Part shown: positions 7,471 through 17,264 of the stretch, piece by piece
Position numbering within the stretch: position 1 is the first letter of the stretch
Layout of the letters: each line of letters opens with the position of its first letter
Source of the DNA: a virus
DNA length: 61,348 nt
Direction: 5' to 3' (one strand)
Virus record (IMG/VR): IMGVR_UViG_3300033141_003975
Span: 1 to 61,348 of that record
The notes under the pieces: generated by a model
Database searches by the model: none
What the model saw: the letters and a program-made list of their open reading frames with translations, nothing else
What the model was told of the DNA's origin: nothing
Position numbers and translations under genes: made by a program

Positions 7471-8393
7471 CACACACACCTCCCGTAGGTCTTGCGTTTA
7501 TGCTGCTTCTTCGCTTCCGATCCCCTGGTTTTACACTCTTTCAGCAACTCTTCCTTCCTGGGGTACTTCGGCCTCCCGACCATCAGGATCAATTTCTCAC
7601 TTGACTCCAGACGCTCTCGGGCCATCTCTATGTATTCCTCACAGATATCAATACCCAGATACCGTCGGTTCATGATCTTGGCCGCGACACAGGTTGTGCC
7701 CGTGCCACAGAAGGGATCGAGTACCAAATCCCCAGGGAAGTCCTTTACTCCGCCATAGGTATAGAGCCGGATCAATCTAGCTGGGAGTTTCAGCGGGAAC
7801 GGTGCCGGATGTTTACTTTTCCGAGACACGTTCTCGGGGTACATGAACCACACTTGCTGAGTGAGATCGAGCCACTCCTCCCGCGAAAGCTTATTTGCTT
7901 CCTTGACTTCCTTGGGATATTTCGGCGGGCTCCCGGGCTTCACAAACACATTGATAAACTCAATAGTGTTGTTCTCAAGCAAATTACCAGGGTAGGGGTA
8001 GCTGCCGAACATGAGCTTCGACGTCTGCTTCTGCCAGATGAACAAGCTATAGCGAAGCAACTCAGTCTCAGACATTATCATATACTCTATGTCATTATTG
8101 ATATTCTTGATATGCCGTGTGTGTTGGTCACCAATGATTGATTTTGGGATAGGTAGAATTGGAGTGTTAATGGCCAACTTCCCATTCGGACGTAAAACCC
8201 GCTCGCACTGTTGCCAGACTTCCAACAGCGACAATAAGTAACTCTCATACCCTCCGCTACACTGTTTTGTAGCTTTATTGTATACAACAGCTGACCAATA
8301 CGGGGGTGAGGTTACAACCAGGTCTATGCTTTCGGAAGGAAGAGATTTTAATAATTCAACAGCGTCACTACTAAATAATTCATTGGGGCTCAT
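7470..8393 (-). CDS. beta-class DNA methyltransferase (N4-cytosine or N6-adenine)
   Basis: The 307-residue protein has catalytic motif IV TSPPYW at residues 28-33 near the N terminus and the SAM-binding motif I LDPFCGTGTT near 222-231. This circular order defines beta-class amino-methyltransferases such as the N4-cytosine enzymes. No restriction endonuclease gene is next to it, so it is probably a solitary modification enzyme that shields phage DNA or marks promoters. It is the first gene after the large leftward intergenic region, hence first in the early operon. The SD AGGAG lies 8 nt before ATG. Confidence 0.88.
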   Translation of the reverse strand: MSPNELFSSDAVELLKSLPSESIDLVVTSPPYWSAVVYNKATKQCSGGYESYLLSLLEVWQQCERVLRPNGKLAINTPILPIPKSIIGDQHTRHIKNINNDIEYMIMSETELLRYSLFIWQKQTSKLMFGSYPYPGNLLENNTIEFINVFVKPGSPPKYPKEVKEANKLSREEWLDLTQQVWFMYPENVSRKSKHPAPFPLKLPARLIRLYTYGGVKDFPGDLVLDPFCGTGTTCVAAKIMNRRYLGIDICEEYIEMARERLESSEKLILMVGRPKYPRKEELLKECKTRGSEAKKQHKRKTYGRCV

Positions 8394-8709
8394 TGGGTTC
8401 TCCTATTTTTCTGGGGGGGAAGTCTGAAGGGGGGGTTCCCCGAAGTTGTTTTTAGTGATACGCAATTATCGTACCATTACCAAATTTCCGCCAAAAACCC
8501 ACTCTAACTCTAGTCAAATCAGTTTTTTTGAATTTATTTTTGAAAAAAACCACTGTGTCATAATGGCCTAGTGATTTTTTGAAATCGTGCCTAAATGGCC
8601 CAAAGTAATTTACTATTTTTGTCAGGTATTATCTTCAAAAAATTATTCGCGAGGTATTTTATTGTTGAAGTCTAGTATGTAACAAAACGTTACAATTCGT
8701 ATTATATTT
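8394..8709 (-). promoter_or_regulatory. early leftward promoter region
   Basis: This 316-nt AT-rich gap separates the endolysin (end of the late operon) from the first early gene. I see two leftward promoter candidates. One has -35 TTGTTA (8685-8680), an 18-nt spacer and -10 TAAAAT (8661-8656); its -35 lies inside a palindrome at 8678-8694. The other has TTGGCG (8494-8489), 18 nt and GATAAT (8470-8465). A short stem with GGCC at both ends lies around 8565-8600. There is no convincing ORF. The position next to a Ro60-containing operon makes this a place to look for a Y-like RNA, but none is recognisable by eye. Confidence 0.5.
8678..8694. promoter_or_regulatory. palindromic operator candidate TGTAAC-N5-GTTACA
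   Basis: A 17-bp site with perfect 6-bp arms, TGTAAC and GTTACA, and the centre AAAAC. It overlaps the -35 of the upstream candidate early promoter. A site with the same arms lies at 42877-42893 in front of the rightward block B promoter, so one regulator could control both early transcription units. Confidence 0.45.
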
Positions 8710-9264
8710 TTACGTAAGTGTAACACGTTTCAACCACCCTCGAAGTGTGCGTTCATGGATATTATTTTTTCGTGTGAGGGTGATATAATGGTGCCCCTGC
8801 TCCGCGTTCAATGCTGTCAAAAATGCTTCACGATCTCCAGTGTCAAGCAGTGTCAGGAGCGCTGCGAATGTCTGGTGCCCCCATATTCCATCCTCTACAA
8901 TATCCCTAAACAATTCTCCTTGGCGGTTGAGTGCGTTTGCGACAACCTGTACTGATCGAATAGCAATAGCATTTCCACAATTAACGGCAAATTCAAAAAT
9001 TTGAAAAGCCACTTCCTGATCCGGTTGCCGATCCCCCCACACGACCCGCCAGAACTCATTGTTGTAGAAATCGAGGACGAATTGCCAAAGGCGGGGACTG
9101 GACCCTATACTCTCTCCGCAGTCGACGCGCTTCCACCCAGGCCATTTCGGATGCAAGCGTCTGGAGATCCCACAATAAGTCTCACCACCAAAGTCTTTGG
9201 GGTCCCTGGAATATTCCCCTTCCAGTTCGAGTAACTTACTCAAGGCTTGAGACAGATCCGCCAT
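8710..9264 (-). CDS. endolysin, glycoside hydrolase family 108-like
   Basis: The 184-residue protein has the N-terminal GH108 lysozyme pattern: LELEGEYSRDP with the probable catalytic Glu15, then GGETYCGIS (26-34), then VAFQIFEFAVNCG. The C-terminal part resembles the peptidoglycan-binding module usually paired with it (WGHQTFAALL). It would cleave peptidoglycan at lysis and is the last gene of the late operon. There is no signal peptide, so it needs a holin. The SD AAGGAG is 6 nt before ATG. Confidence 0.85.
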   Translation of the reverse strand: MADLSQALSKLLELEGEYSRDPKDFGGETYCGISRRLHPKWPGWKRVDCGESIGSSPRLWQFVLDFYNNEFWRVVWGDRQPDQEVAFQIFEFAVNCGNAIAIRSVQVVANALNRQGELFRDIVEDGIWGHQTFAALLTLLDTGDREAFLTALNAEQGHHYITLTRKNNIHERTLRGWLKRVTLT

Positions 9265-9267
9265 GAC

Positions 9268-9555
9268 TCACTCCTTCAGCTTCTCATCTATTTCCCTTAG
9301 TTTCTCGTTTACATGCTTCAGCTCCTGCGTCACCTTTTCGACGAGGACGGCGTAACGTTTGTCTAATTCAGCTTGCATTGCCTGCAAGTCATTCAGTGTT
9401 GCTTTGTTGTAATTAAGTTGCGCTGCGACTGCATCCAGTTTGTCTGCATGTCTGACCTGTGTGGCCCATAATCCGGCAAGGAAGACTATTGCAAGAATAA
9501 GCGTTCTGATGTTCTCCATAAGCCAGCGCCCAAGTCCGTTCCCATTATTACGCAT
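9268..9555 (-). CDS. holin- or spanin-like membrane/coiled-coil protein
   Basis: The 95-residue protein has one transmembrane helix (LILAIVFLAGLWA, about 18-30), then a long heptad-like helix to the end (NDLQAMQAELDKRY, then KHVNEKLREIDEKLKE). This topology fits an inner-membrane spanin subunit or a single-span holin-like protein. It lies 3 nt upstream of the endolysin start, the classical place for a lysis partner. No family is certain. The SD is AAGGAGATAACA. Confidence 0.55.
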   Translation of the reverse strand: MRNNGNGLGRWLMENIRTLILAIVFLAGLWATQVRHADKLDAVAAQLNYNKATLNDLQAMQAELDKRYAVLVEKVTQELKHVNEKLREIDEKLKE

Positions 9556-9557
9556 TG

Positions 9558-11507
9558 TTATCTCCTTTCTGCCATGTATTTGATTTCTGCTTTCAATGCC
9601 TCAACTTCGGCCTCAAGCTCTGTAATCCTCTCCTCCTGCCACTTCGTCATCAGCACGGTCTCATGAAGCATGGCGGTATCTCTCCGTCCGATTGTCTTCA
9701 CAGTTACACTCCCATCAGTCGCGCTCACAATTGCATGCTTCGCTTTCCACCGCTCAGGAAAAGTGTCATCTACGATAAGCTCAAACTGACTCGGCGCAAG
9801 ATTCGCTTCCTCTTTAATCCTCTCAATACAATCAACTGTCGTGAGGACTGACTTTGCCTGCACAATTGGCAGTTTGATTTCGTATGAGATCTGGTTCGAG
9901 ATCTTCCTTGCTTTCCTCTTCTCAAACCCTTGCGGACGAATGGCCTGGAAAGCCGCCTTAATGGATGCTTTTTCATCCGCAGTTATCTCGTGCAGCCCAT
10001 CCTTATTTTCGGGGAAACAAGCATAGGTATCCCAGCCGTCGGCTATTGCATTCCCTCCGCCCTGCTTCACGGAGAGTATGTTTGGTGGGTCCGTCACCCC
10101 AATACCAAAATTCCCATCATTGTCTATTACCGCCCTTTGTTCAGCTCCAGTGCTTGCCGTTTTCCCCGTACTTGGAGCCGTGTAAAACTGAATCTCTGTT
10201 GCTGAGGTTTGGATTGACGATTTGCCTCCAACAACAACGATATTCTCACCGTTCTCATTATAGGCTGAAATCATTAACACTTCCTCTTCACTTGTGTCAT
10301 AGGCGGGAACGATAATACCTCCATGTTTTGCAGTATCATCAGCGTTGCTATCTGTAATTCTCAAAGGCCAATCGCCAAGAATATCTACGAGAGCTTTTGG
10401 ATTCGTCGTTCCAATACCAAAATAACCGTTACTGCCAATAACAGCCTTATCCGACGTCCCTATCTGAAAAGTATGCTTACCCCCACTCGGTGCTCTATGC
10501 ACAAGCCGATCATTACTATCTATCCAAAGCATAGACTCAACGGAACCTCCAGAATTTCTACCTTCAATTCGATCTGAATCATTCCTATTCAAAAGCACAT
10601 CACCAACAACCGTAAGTCTCCTATCCGCAGATGTCGTCCCGAGAGCGACGTAACTCTGCGTGCTGATGTCATTCCCATCATCAAACGTCCAATAAGTCGA
10701 TGAGGTACCAACACGTTTGTCATCTGAAAGAATAATATGGTCTGTCGATGTGATCCCATCAAACGTCGGCGTACTCGTCGTCAGCACGTTCTGATCCATA
10801 TCATATAACTCATTCGCTCCCTGCCCCGTATTCAATGTCGAAGCAGACAACCCTCCACTAACACTCATCCCTCCTTCCAGACTCAAATCCCCAGTATCGC
10901 CATTAAGAATCATAGCGTCGGGATTCGTGTCCGAGTGCCACTTGAAGTAAGCATCGGAAGTGAAGTCGAAGGCAAGTGACGAGACACCCAGCTTATAACT
11001 ACCACTATAGAGAGATATCTTGTCCCCAGTCAGATCTGGGAATTGAATCGGCGCCGAGGCAAAAATAAGGGTTCCTGGTGCCAACCCATTCCAGGTAGGG
11101 TCAATATAAATATCCCGCGCTGCCGTCCACATAGCATAGTCCCCGTTGTGGTGGAGCCAGAAATAATCATCAAGCGCTCCTCCAATCCTCACCCCACTAT
11201 ACCCTCCAAACCCATTCATCACGGCTACGGAATTACCAAACACGGCCCCAGACGGCGCCAATACTTCCGCCCCAGCCGGAACAGTCCCTATTCTGAGATC
11301 CTGAAACTCCCCTGTCGTGGATGAAATAGTCGTTGTCACCGACAACACACTCACAGATACTTCACCGGTACCAAAATTGATATCCTGATTTACAGGGATA
11401 GCCCCGTTGATATCCACCTCGGGATTGATACCGTAGGCCCTATCCCGTCCCTGTGCCCAACTAGTGCTTGCTACCAACAGCATTACTACCAGAATCTTCG
11501 CTCTCAT
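9558..11507 (-). CDS. tail fibre-like protein with signal peptide, 649 aa
   Basis: The protein starts with a Sec-type signal sequence (MRAKILVVMLLVASTSWAQG), then fibre-like beta modules including RDIYIDPTW, YKLGVSSLAFDFTSDAY and WHSDTNPDAMIL. These modules are shared with the larger fibre upstream. It ends in a charged coiled coil (ERITELEAEVEALKAEIK), probably a trimerisation element. The start at 11507 is set by GGAGG 8 nt upstream; it overlaps the preceding gene by 47 nt. A fibre or receptor-binding role is inferred from the repeats and position. A cleavable signal on a phage fibre is unusual. Confidence 0.68.
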   Translation of the reverse strand: MRAKILVVMLLVASTSWAQGRDRAYGINPEVDINGAIPVNQDINFGTGEVSVSVLSVTTTISSTTGEFQDLRIGTVPAGAEVLAPSGAVFGNSVAVMNGFGGYSGVRIGGALDDYFWLHHNGDYAMWTAARDIYIDPTWNGLAPGTLIFASAPIQFPDLTGDKISLYSGSYKLGVSSLAFDFTSDAYFKWHSDTNPDAMILNGDTGDLSLEGGMSVSGGLSASTLNTGQGANELYDMDQNVLTTSTPTFDGITSTDHIILSDDKRVGTSSTYWTFDDGNDISTQSYVALGTTSADRRLTVVGDVLLNRNDSDRIEGRNSGGSVESMLWIDSNDRLVHRAPSGGKHTFQIGTSDKAVIGSNGYFGIGTTNPKALVDILGDWPLRITDSNADDTAKHGGIIVPAYDTSEEEVLMISAYNENGENIVVVGGKSSIQTSATEIQFYTAPSTGKTASTGAEQRAVIDNDGNFGIGVTDPPNILSVKQGGGNAIADGWDTYACFPENKDGLHEITADEKASIKAAFQAIRPQGFEKRKARKISNQISYEIKLPIVQAKSVLTTVDCIERIKEEANLAPSQFELIVDDTFPERWKAKHAIVSATDGSVTVKTIGRRDTAMLHETVLMTKWQEERITELEAEVEALKAEIKYMAERR

Positions 11508-11853
11508 CTTGCAACCTCCGTATTTCCTTTTGTAGGCTTTGGATTCTACCCGACAATTCGCTTTGCTCGGCACTAAGCCTCGTAATTGCAGCATTCCTCC
11601 TCAACAACTCCAAATACAATTCATTCTTCAACAACTCCTCGTGAATACTATCCCGTTCAGCTCTCAGCAACAGTATCTGATTTAGGAGCTGCCGCACTTG
11701 CTCTTGCAATTGCTGCATATCCGCTCGTGCCTGTTGAAGCGCTTGTACGGGTACGGCATCAAATGTCCGCGTCGCATTCCGTACCAAACCCACGTCCTGT
11801 GCCACTGTTGTCAAGCCGAATGCCAAAATCAAACCCAACACATAATTCTTCAT
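11461..11853 (-). CDS. exported coiled-coil protein, 130 aa
   Basis: A signal peptide (MKNYVLGLILAFGLTTVAQD) is followed by an almost continuous coiled coil rich in Leu, Gln and Arg (ADMQQLQEQVRQLLNQIL and GRIQSLQKEIRRLQDE). No domain family is recognised. It lies between two fibre genes that also carry signal peptides, and its 3' end overlaps the next gene. It may be a periplasmic spanin-like or fibre-associated factor. The site AAGGAAATG is a weak but acceptable start. Confidence 0.55.
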   Translation of the reverse strand: MKNYVLGLILAFGLTTVAQDVGLVRNATRTFDAVPVQALQQARADMQQLQEQVRQLLNQILLLRAERDSIHEELLKNELYLELLRRNAAITRLSAEQSELSGRIQSLQKEIRRLQDESEDSGSNAVGSKH

Positions 11854-11869
11854 TTCCTTACCCTTTCTA

Positions 11870-14800
11870 TTATTGAAATTTGGTCAAGTTTACGTAATAA
11901 GTATTACCAGGATCGCTTGCAAACTCAATCAATAATCGCGGCGTTCCCTGCCCGTTGAAGTCCAACCACAATGCTCCAGATCCTGACGGGATAGGCAGAG
12001 AGTTGTTTGCTCCGTCTAAAAGAAACAAAGTCGCACAATAAACCCCGCGTTGGTTTGAGCCGAAATCCCCCACTTCAACACCACTGTATGGCACACTCAG
12101 GGTCGAGTTCATAACATGTGCACTGCTGGGGTTGGAGTCCAGCTTCAACAATGTGGTTCCAGCATTGGATTTGAAATAGATATCCCCGTTGGAGGTCCTT
12201 TCACGTATAGATTCTACACCCAAATATGTTCCGCCATTCATCGTGAAGCTATCGCGGTGATCCCCCCAACTAAATGCAGCATTCCAATTGTCCGCCTTTG
12301 CCAACCGTGCTTCGTCCAAGGTCCCTGATGTGATATTATCCGCACTTGTCCACGGTGTACTGCCATCGCTAAGCTTTTTATCACGCAAATAATTGACCTC
12401 GGTTTGAGTGAAGTCGTCAGCTGGCATCACCACATCCAACTCGCTTCCATCCCAGGTCAAAAACCCCCCAGCTATCTGACTCCCTCTCTCGGCATAGGCT
12501 GTATCCCAGTTACTGGAGTTGTCAGCAATCAGGGTATATGCAGGCCCTGTCGTTCTCACCATTATCCCCGTGCCGGATGAGTAGTGGAAATCCATTGCTG
12601 CTTTGACATTATCCCAATCAGTTACATCGGCACCGTCCTCAATTCCATCCAGCTTATTACCATCGCCTGAAATATCTCTACCATCTACAAGACCGCTTAC
12701 CGATATGTTGCCGGAAACCGTCACGTTACCAGACACACCCAAGCTCGAAAGACCGGAAATCGTCCCTCCCGATGCTGTGAGACTGTCAACGGTTATGTTA
12801 TCCACATCCAGGGTATTGGTGTTGTAGTCGTAAGTGAATGCGGCTTCTGACGACAACGTAACCGAGTCCACCCAGAAAGCCACTCTCTTATCCGCTCCAC
12901 TGCCTCCAACAGAGCCACTCCCACCCCCAGCTATACCATCCACATAACCCTTGGTAGCTGCGTCATCCGCAAGTGTGGGAGTATCGAGATTTGTGATTTT
13001 GTGACCACCAACGTCCAACTCCCCACCTATATTTAATCCTGCTTGGAATGTATAAGTCGAAGCCGACGCAAACACTCCTGCCGTGATGTCGCTCGCAGGG
13101 TGTGTGTGGTTGCCTTCCAGAGCATAGCGTCCGTCGAGATCCTCGAATTGGTCCGACGTGCCGCTCATGTGGGCAGTCAGGATGCCTGTGTTGGTATCAA
13201 AGGACAACCCTGTCAAGTAATAGTTTGGCTTGTTCGTCCACTGCAAACTATTCCCTGCTCCAGCTGTCAACACATACCCCGCATAACTCGTACCGGCATC
13301 CAATTCGTCATTTGTCACAGAATTACTTGGTACGTCTTGGAGAAAAGAACTTGAGTCTATGCCATCGAGGGTGTCGGCATTGACCGAGGTCAAGCTTGAG
13401 CCATTCCCCGAGAAATTATCGGCTGTGAGTGTGTTTGTGTTGTAGTTGTATGTGAAGGCTGCTTCCCCAGACAATGTCACGGAATCAATCCAATAGGCGA
13501 CTTGCTGATCTGAACCATACCCACCAACGGACCCGCTCCCGCCTCCGGCAGCTCCGTCAACATAAGCCTTTGTAGCAGCTTCATCAGAGAAAACCGGTGA
13601 TTGCAACCCCCTCAATCTCCCAGTACTTTGTAAATCAATACCAGTAAAGTATCCGGTTGCCTCGGCGATCACTTCCCCTGACAGAGCATCTATTTTGAAA
13701 GCATCAGTATTCTCGTTGGAATGGAACTTATGCCACCTGTCCGAATAATAGTCAACGTCCTCATAACTCACAGCAATCTTGTAGACACTCCCATAAAGGT
13801 AGATTTTGTCGTCGTAGGTATCAGCACCAAACTGAAACTGTCCATTCGCTGTCACATCGCCCCCGCCAATAATGTCATCCTTCACCGTGACGTCACCCTC
13901 AGTGCCGTCAATAACGAGCAAGTCACTCAGAGTGTCGGAATGGAATCTGTGATTCAGATCCGAGGTATAGTCAATATCATTCTCCGACACCCCTATTTTG
14001 TAATTAGCCCCATGCAGATACACTTTATCCCCGTATGCGTCGGGGGTAAAGCGCAAAGCCGCATCCGACAAAAACACATCAGACCCATCGGGGTCGAGAT
14101 ACAAATCCCCTGCTGTGCTCACATACCCATCCCCTCCGCTCTCATACATAGTCACTTTCCAAGGATTCCCTATCTGAAAACTCGCACCGAGAATTGTTGC
14201 ATTCGGGAACAACAACTTCGTAGCTCCTACTGACCCTTGCACTGTATGAGCAACACTTGTAGCCGTCATGACTTCCCCGCTCAGGGACCAATCCCCGTCA
14301 TTCCCAGTAATCCCACCCCCACCTCCTGTGGCTGTCAAATCATACGTAACCCCGTTCTGGTCCTCAAAATATAACTTGTCATCATCTGTGTCATAATAAA
14401 CCAACCCATACCCTGCTATATTCGTCGGGGTATTCGACTGCCCCTTTATTGCTTGATAACCTTCTATGGTCCAGGCTGCATCAGTTATTGCCCCCACTCC
14501 CCCTTTCTTATTTGATTGCAAATACAAAACCTCGGTGCCGTAGTCGAGGTTGCTGTCGCGGAGACCTATAGTGAGTCGTGTGTGTGCGGCACCTCCGGCA
14601 TGTGACCATCTGTCAAGCAAAAACTCGGCTGCCAAGTCAAAGATATAGGTGCCGTAATACCCACCCTCACGACCGAGTACAAGTGCTGGCTCGGGATCAT
14701 TCAATGTCCCGTCCGGTTCAGTGCTTCGACTATTGGTGCGGAAGAACCCTGGTACAGGTCCATATCCTCCAGCCGTGACACTATGCCAGTCGGATAACGA

Positions 14801-16162
14801 ATAATACCCCATAGCATATAAGGCTTCCCCAACCTGAAATCTCGCTTGCGCATCTTGGTCACTATCCGTAACCGAAACCCTCCCATTCCCTTCTATATTG
14901 ATTCTCACTTCATTACTCGTCTTGAATCCAAGCGCATAACTATCGGTATTCCCCAATGTCCTATCTGCTCCCCCAGCCTCCCCTCCATTCTGAAAGTCAG
15001 GCTCAATCACCGCGCTGTCTACGTAATTCTTCGTAGCTGCATCACTATTGGATTGAGGCTCACCAACAGATGTCAATCTATGCGAGCCAAAGCTCACACT
15101 GCCGTTGAATGACCCGCCGGAACCAAAATCCCCTCTACCCCCCACCTCTATATTCCCTTCAAGAGACGCGCTCCCAACATCAGCATTAAACACAACTCCA
15201 TTCAGGTTCTCGTCGCTGTGGAATCGAAAGTAGAGGTCGGAAGTGAGGTCGAAATCCTGTGGTGATATCCCGATTTTGTAAGTATCTGAATAGAACGACA
15301 CCTTGTCCTCAAACTCATCCTCAAACACGACTTCCGCCTGAGGCACAATAACCCCGCTTGCAACTCCGCCCCATGTTGGATCGAGATAGATATCCCGCCA
15401 TGAACTTAGTCGCACGTAAGCCCCGTCATGGTATAAACGAAAATAGTCTGTTGCGTCTTTGCCAATAAATATCCCACTTTGCGGGCCAGTCCCGTTCAAT
15501 ACAGCTATTCCATTACCGAAGATCGACCCTGTTGGTATTAAATTTTCTGCATTGTCCGGCACATCGCCCATACGCAGATCCGTCAGATATCCACTAGCCG
15601 CATGAATTGCTCGTGCCGCCGCGAAGTCCCGCTCGACCGTAGCATCCCCAACATCCGCATCCAACACCATTGCGTCATTGTTCGTGTCTGAGTGCCATTT
15701 AATATATTGCTCAGACGTAATGTCCAAGTCATACGGTGAGATACCAATCTTGTACATATCGGAGTAGAAGGTGATTTTGTCGCCAAGATAGTCTTCAAAC
15801 ACCACGGTCGCGCACGGCACAATAACTGCATTCACCGCACCCTCCCATGTAGGATCAATGTAAATATCACGTGCAGACATCCACCGCGCGTAACTCCCAT
15901 CATGGTAGATACGGAAATAATCCGACGACTTCCCTACCTTAATCCCAGCATCACTGCCAAACCCACCAAATATATGTACGGAAGTGGCGTCCAGGATATT
16001 GGCATGGAGTGTCCCCAAGATCCAATTATTGGCGAAGCGCGACAGGACCCTCGGGTCCCCAGGCCCAGGCTGCCCCTGCACACTATTTGGTCTGATAGTG
16101 CACCACAACAGCAGCACCATCAGGAGGTGTAATGCGAAATTCGATGTTCTTGAGTTTCCCAT
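11870..16162 (-). CDS. large repetitive tail fibre with signal peptide, 1430 aa
   Basis: This large fibre is built from recurring modules. A block of about 50 residues (type YKIGIS..D.D.TSD...WHSDTN.DAMVLD) occurs at least four times, each usually preceded by RDIY(I/L)DPTW. At least three copies of the tail-fibre motif DAATK(N/A/G)YVD are present, two followed by a GGGSGSVGG linker and a (V/A)AYW(I/V)DSVTLS segment. The N terminus has a hydrophobic signal-like stretch (LHLLMVLLLWCTI, then NSVQG before the mature part). ATG 16162 is preferred because GAGGGCGG lies upstream; two earlier in-frame ATGs lack an SD. It overlaps the upstream gene by 80 nt. Host recognition is the likely role. Confidence 0.72.
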   Translation of the reverse strand: MGNSRTSNFALHLLMVLLLWCTIRPNSVQGQPGPGDPRVLSRFANNWILGTLHANILDATSVHIFGGFGSDAGIKVGKSSDYFRIYHDGSYARWMSARDIYIDPTWEGAVNAVIVPCATVVFEDYLGDKITFYSDMYKIGISPYDLDITSEQYIKWHSDTNNDAMVLDADVGDATVERDFAAARAIHAASGYLTDLRMGDVPDNAENLIPTGSIFGNGIAVLNGTGPQSGIFIGKDATDYFRLYHDGAYVRLSSWRDIYLDPTWGGVASGVIVPQAEVVFEDEFEDKVSFYSDTYKIGISPQDFDLTSDLYFRFHSDENLNGVVFNADVGSASLEGNIEVGGRGDFGSGGSFNGSVSFGSHRLTSVGEPQSNSDAATKNYVDSAVIEPDFQNGGEAGGADRTLGNTDSYALGFKTSNEVRINIEGNGRVSVTDSDQDAQARFQVGEALYAMGYYSLSDWHSVTAGGYGPVPGFFRTNSRSTEPDGTLNDPEPALVLGREGGYYGTYIFDLAAEFLLDRWSHAGGAAHTRLTIGLRDSNLDYGTEVLYLQSNKKGGVGAITDAAWTIEGYQAIKGQSNTPTNIAGYGLVYYDTDDDKLYFEDQNGVTYDLTATGGGGGITGNDGDWSLSGEVMTATSVAHTVQGSVGATKLLFPNATILGASFQIGNPWKVTMYESGGDGYVSTAGDLYLDPDGSDVFLSDAALRFTPDAYGDKVYLHGANYKIGVSENDIDYTSDLNHRFHSDTLSDLLVIDGTEGDVTVKDDIIGGGDVTANGQFQFGADTYDDKIYLYGSVYKIAVSYEDVDYYSDRWHKFHSNENTDAFKIDALSGEVIAEATGYFTGIDLQSTGRLRGLQSPVFSDEAATKAYVDGAAGGGSGSVGGYGSDQQVAYWIDSVTLSGEAAFTYNYNTNTLTADNFSGNGSSLTSVNADTLDGIDSSSFLQDVPSNSVTNDELDAGTSYAGYVLTAGAGNSLQWTNKPNYYLTGLSFDTNTGILTAHMSGTSDQFEDLDGRYALEGNHTHPASDITAGVFASASTYTFQAGLNIGGELDVGGHKITNLDTPTLADDAATKGYVDGIAGGGSGSVGGSGADKRVAFWVDSVTLSSEAAFTYDYNTNTLDVDNITVDSLTASGGTISGLSSLGVSGNVTVSGNISVSGLVDGRDISGDGNKLDGIEDGADVTDWDNVKAAMDFHYSSGTGIMVRTTGPAYTLIADNSSNWDTAYAERGSQIAGGFLTWDGSELDVVMPADDFTQTEVNYLRDKKLSDGSTPWTSADNITSGTLDEARLAKADNWNAAFSWGDHRDSFTMNGGTYLGVESIRERTSNGDIYFKSNAGTTLLKLDSNPSSAHVMNSTLSVPYSGVEVGDFGSNQRGVYCATLFLLDGANNSLPIPSGSGALWLDFNGQGTPRLLIEFASDPGNTYYVNLTKFQ

Positions 16163-17255
16163 TAGTATCCGCCCTCTCGTAGTATTGCCCATAAGGGTTA
16201 GTGTCTGCGTCATAACGTGTCCAAGACTGCGTCCCCACAGTCACTCGCGTTGTTCCTGGCACAAACTCATCATCAAGCTCCACCACTCCGCCATAGCTCG
16301 CATGACTATACTCTACTCCATACACTTGCCATTGCCGCTGCCCACTAGCTAGGGCTCCTATTGGCAACAGATATCTGTGCTCGATAACGTCGGTGGCAGC
16401 TGGTGGTCCTTTTACAAAACGGTAATAGCGGTGGTTCCCGAGCTCTTCGTAAGACAGCCCAGGCATCTGCCTAAGCCTATTTACGTAAACCTGCAAAGTC
16501 CCTTCCGCGTATGGTTGCTGGGTGCTAAACAGATTAACCTCACCATCGGGGCTTATTGCCGGTCGTCTGTCCGAGGGACGATTAAGCATCCCATCCGAGC
16601 GAGGCTCGATATAGTCGTGCCATACGACATCAGTAGCGTAGGGTGTCCACGTGAACGTATACCCCTTCCGGTCCGAATCCTCCTCATAATCAATACCTCT
16701 GCGCATAATTCTACCATTTACAAACACGCATAGGGTCCCCGACGCAAAATTATACTTCGTACTGAAATGCTTCTGCCCGTCCCCTGTCCCCTCGCTGGGC
16801 ACTTCGCCCCAGTGATGCGAAACAAAGCCCCAAGACGTGTAGGGCTCGAAACGGTGCGTTACGACTTCCCCTTGTCTCGGGGCCACCATCATTGTGTAAT
16901 ACCCGCCTGACTCATCCACTGTGTAGTCTATGTCTTTGTATTGGAGCAAGCCATTCACCCAAACATCGACACTGTCGGGGTTGACGGAGTAGGGGAAGGT
17001 GAAGATAGTCCTGGAACCATCTGGTGTCTCCGGCGGCGACTCAGAGCCTCCATTTGAGGCAGGGAAGAGGTTCAGCCAGCTGCCTGTGGCGGGGTCGAGG
17101 ACTTGAAGCACATGCGTCCAGCAACCGTCCCTGAGTGTGGCATTATCTCTGAACCCAAACTCCCTCGGGTCTTTCTGCTCGGCACCATCAGGCAGAGGTT
17201 GCCGTACAATTACCTCATCCGCCACCAAATATCTGACTTCTTTGACCAGGCTCAT
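16083..17255 (-). CDS. tail/baseplate protein with repeated beta modules, 390 aa
   Basis: Three internal repeats share a pattern: DVWVNGLLQYKDIDYTV, CVFVNGRIMRRGIDYEE and QVYVNRLRQMPGLSYEE. Each closes a beta module that ends near a TDV(V/I) strand. Such VNG..DY modules occur in phage baseplate and fibre proteins and often link the tail tip to receptor-binding proteins. There is no signal peptide, unlike the fibres downstream. The gene lies between the DUF2793-like protein and the long fibre. Confidence 0.6.
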   Translation of the reverse strand: MSLVKEVRYLVADEVIVRQPLPDGAEQKDPREFGFRDNATLRDGCWTHVLQVLDPATGSWLNLFPASNGGSESPPETPDGSRTIFTFPYSVNPDSVDVWVNGLLQYKDIDYTVDESGGYYTMMVAPRQGEVVTHRFEPYTSWGFVSHHWGEVPSEGTGDGQKHFSTKYNFASGTLCVFVNGRIMRRGIDYEEDSDRKGYTFTWTPYATDVVWHDYIEPRSDGMLNRPSDRRPAISPDGEVNLFSTQQPYAEGTLQVYVNRLRQMPGLSYEELGNHRYYRFVKGPPAATDVIEHRYLLPIGALASGQRQWQVYGVEYSHASYGGVVELDDEFVPGTTRVTVGTQSWTRYDADTNPYGQYYERADTNGKLKNIEFRITPPDGAAVVVHYQTK

Positions 17256-17264
17256 CTGACTCTC

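Noticed and set aside
8394-8709. Y RNA gene for the Ro60 homologue
   Set aside because: No tRNA-like module or long closing stem could be identified by eye; only weak hairpins are present, so no RNA gene is called.
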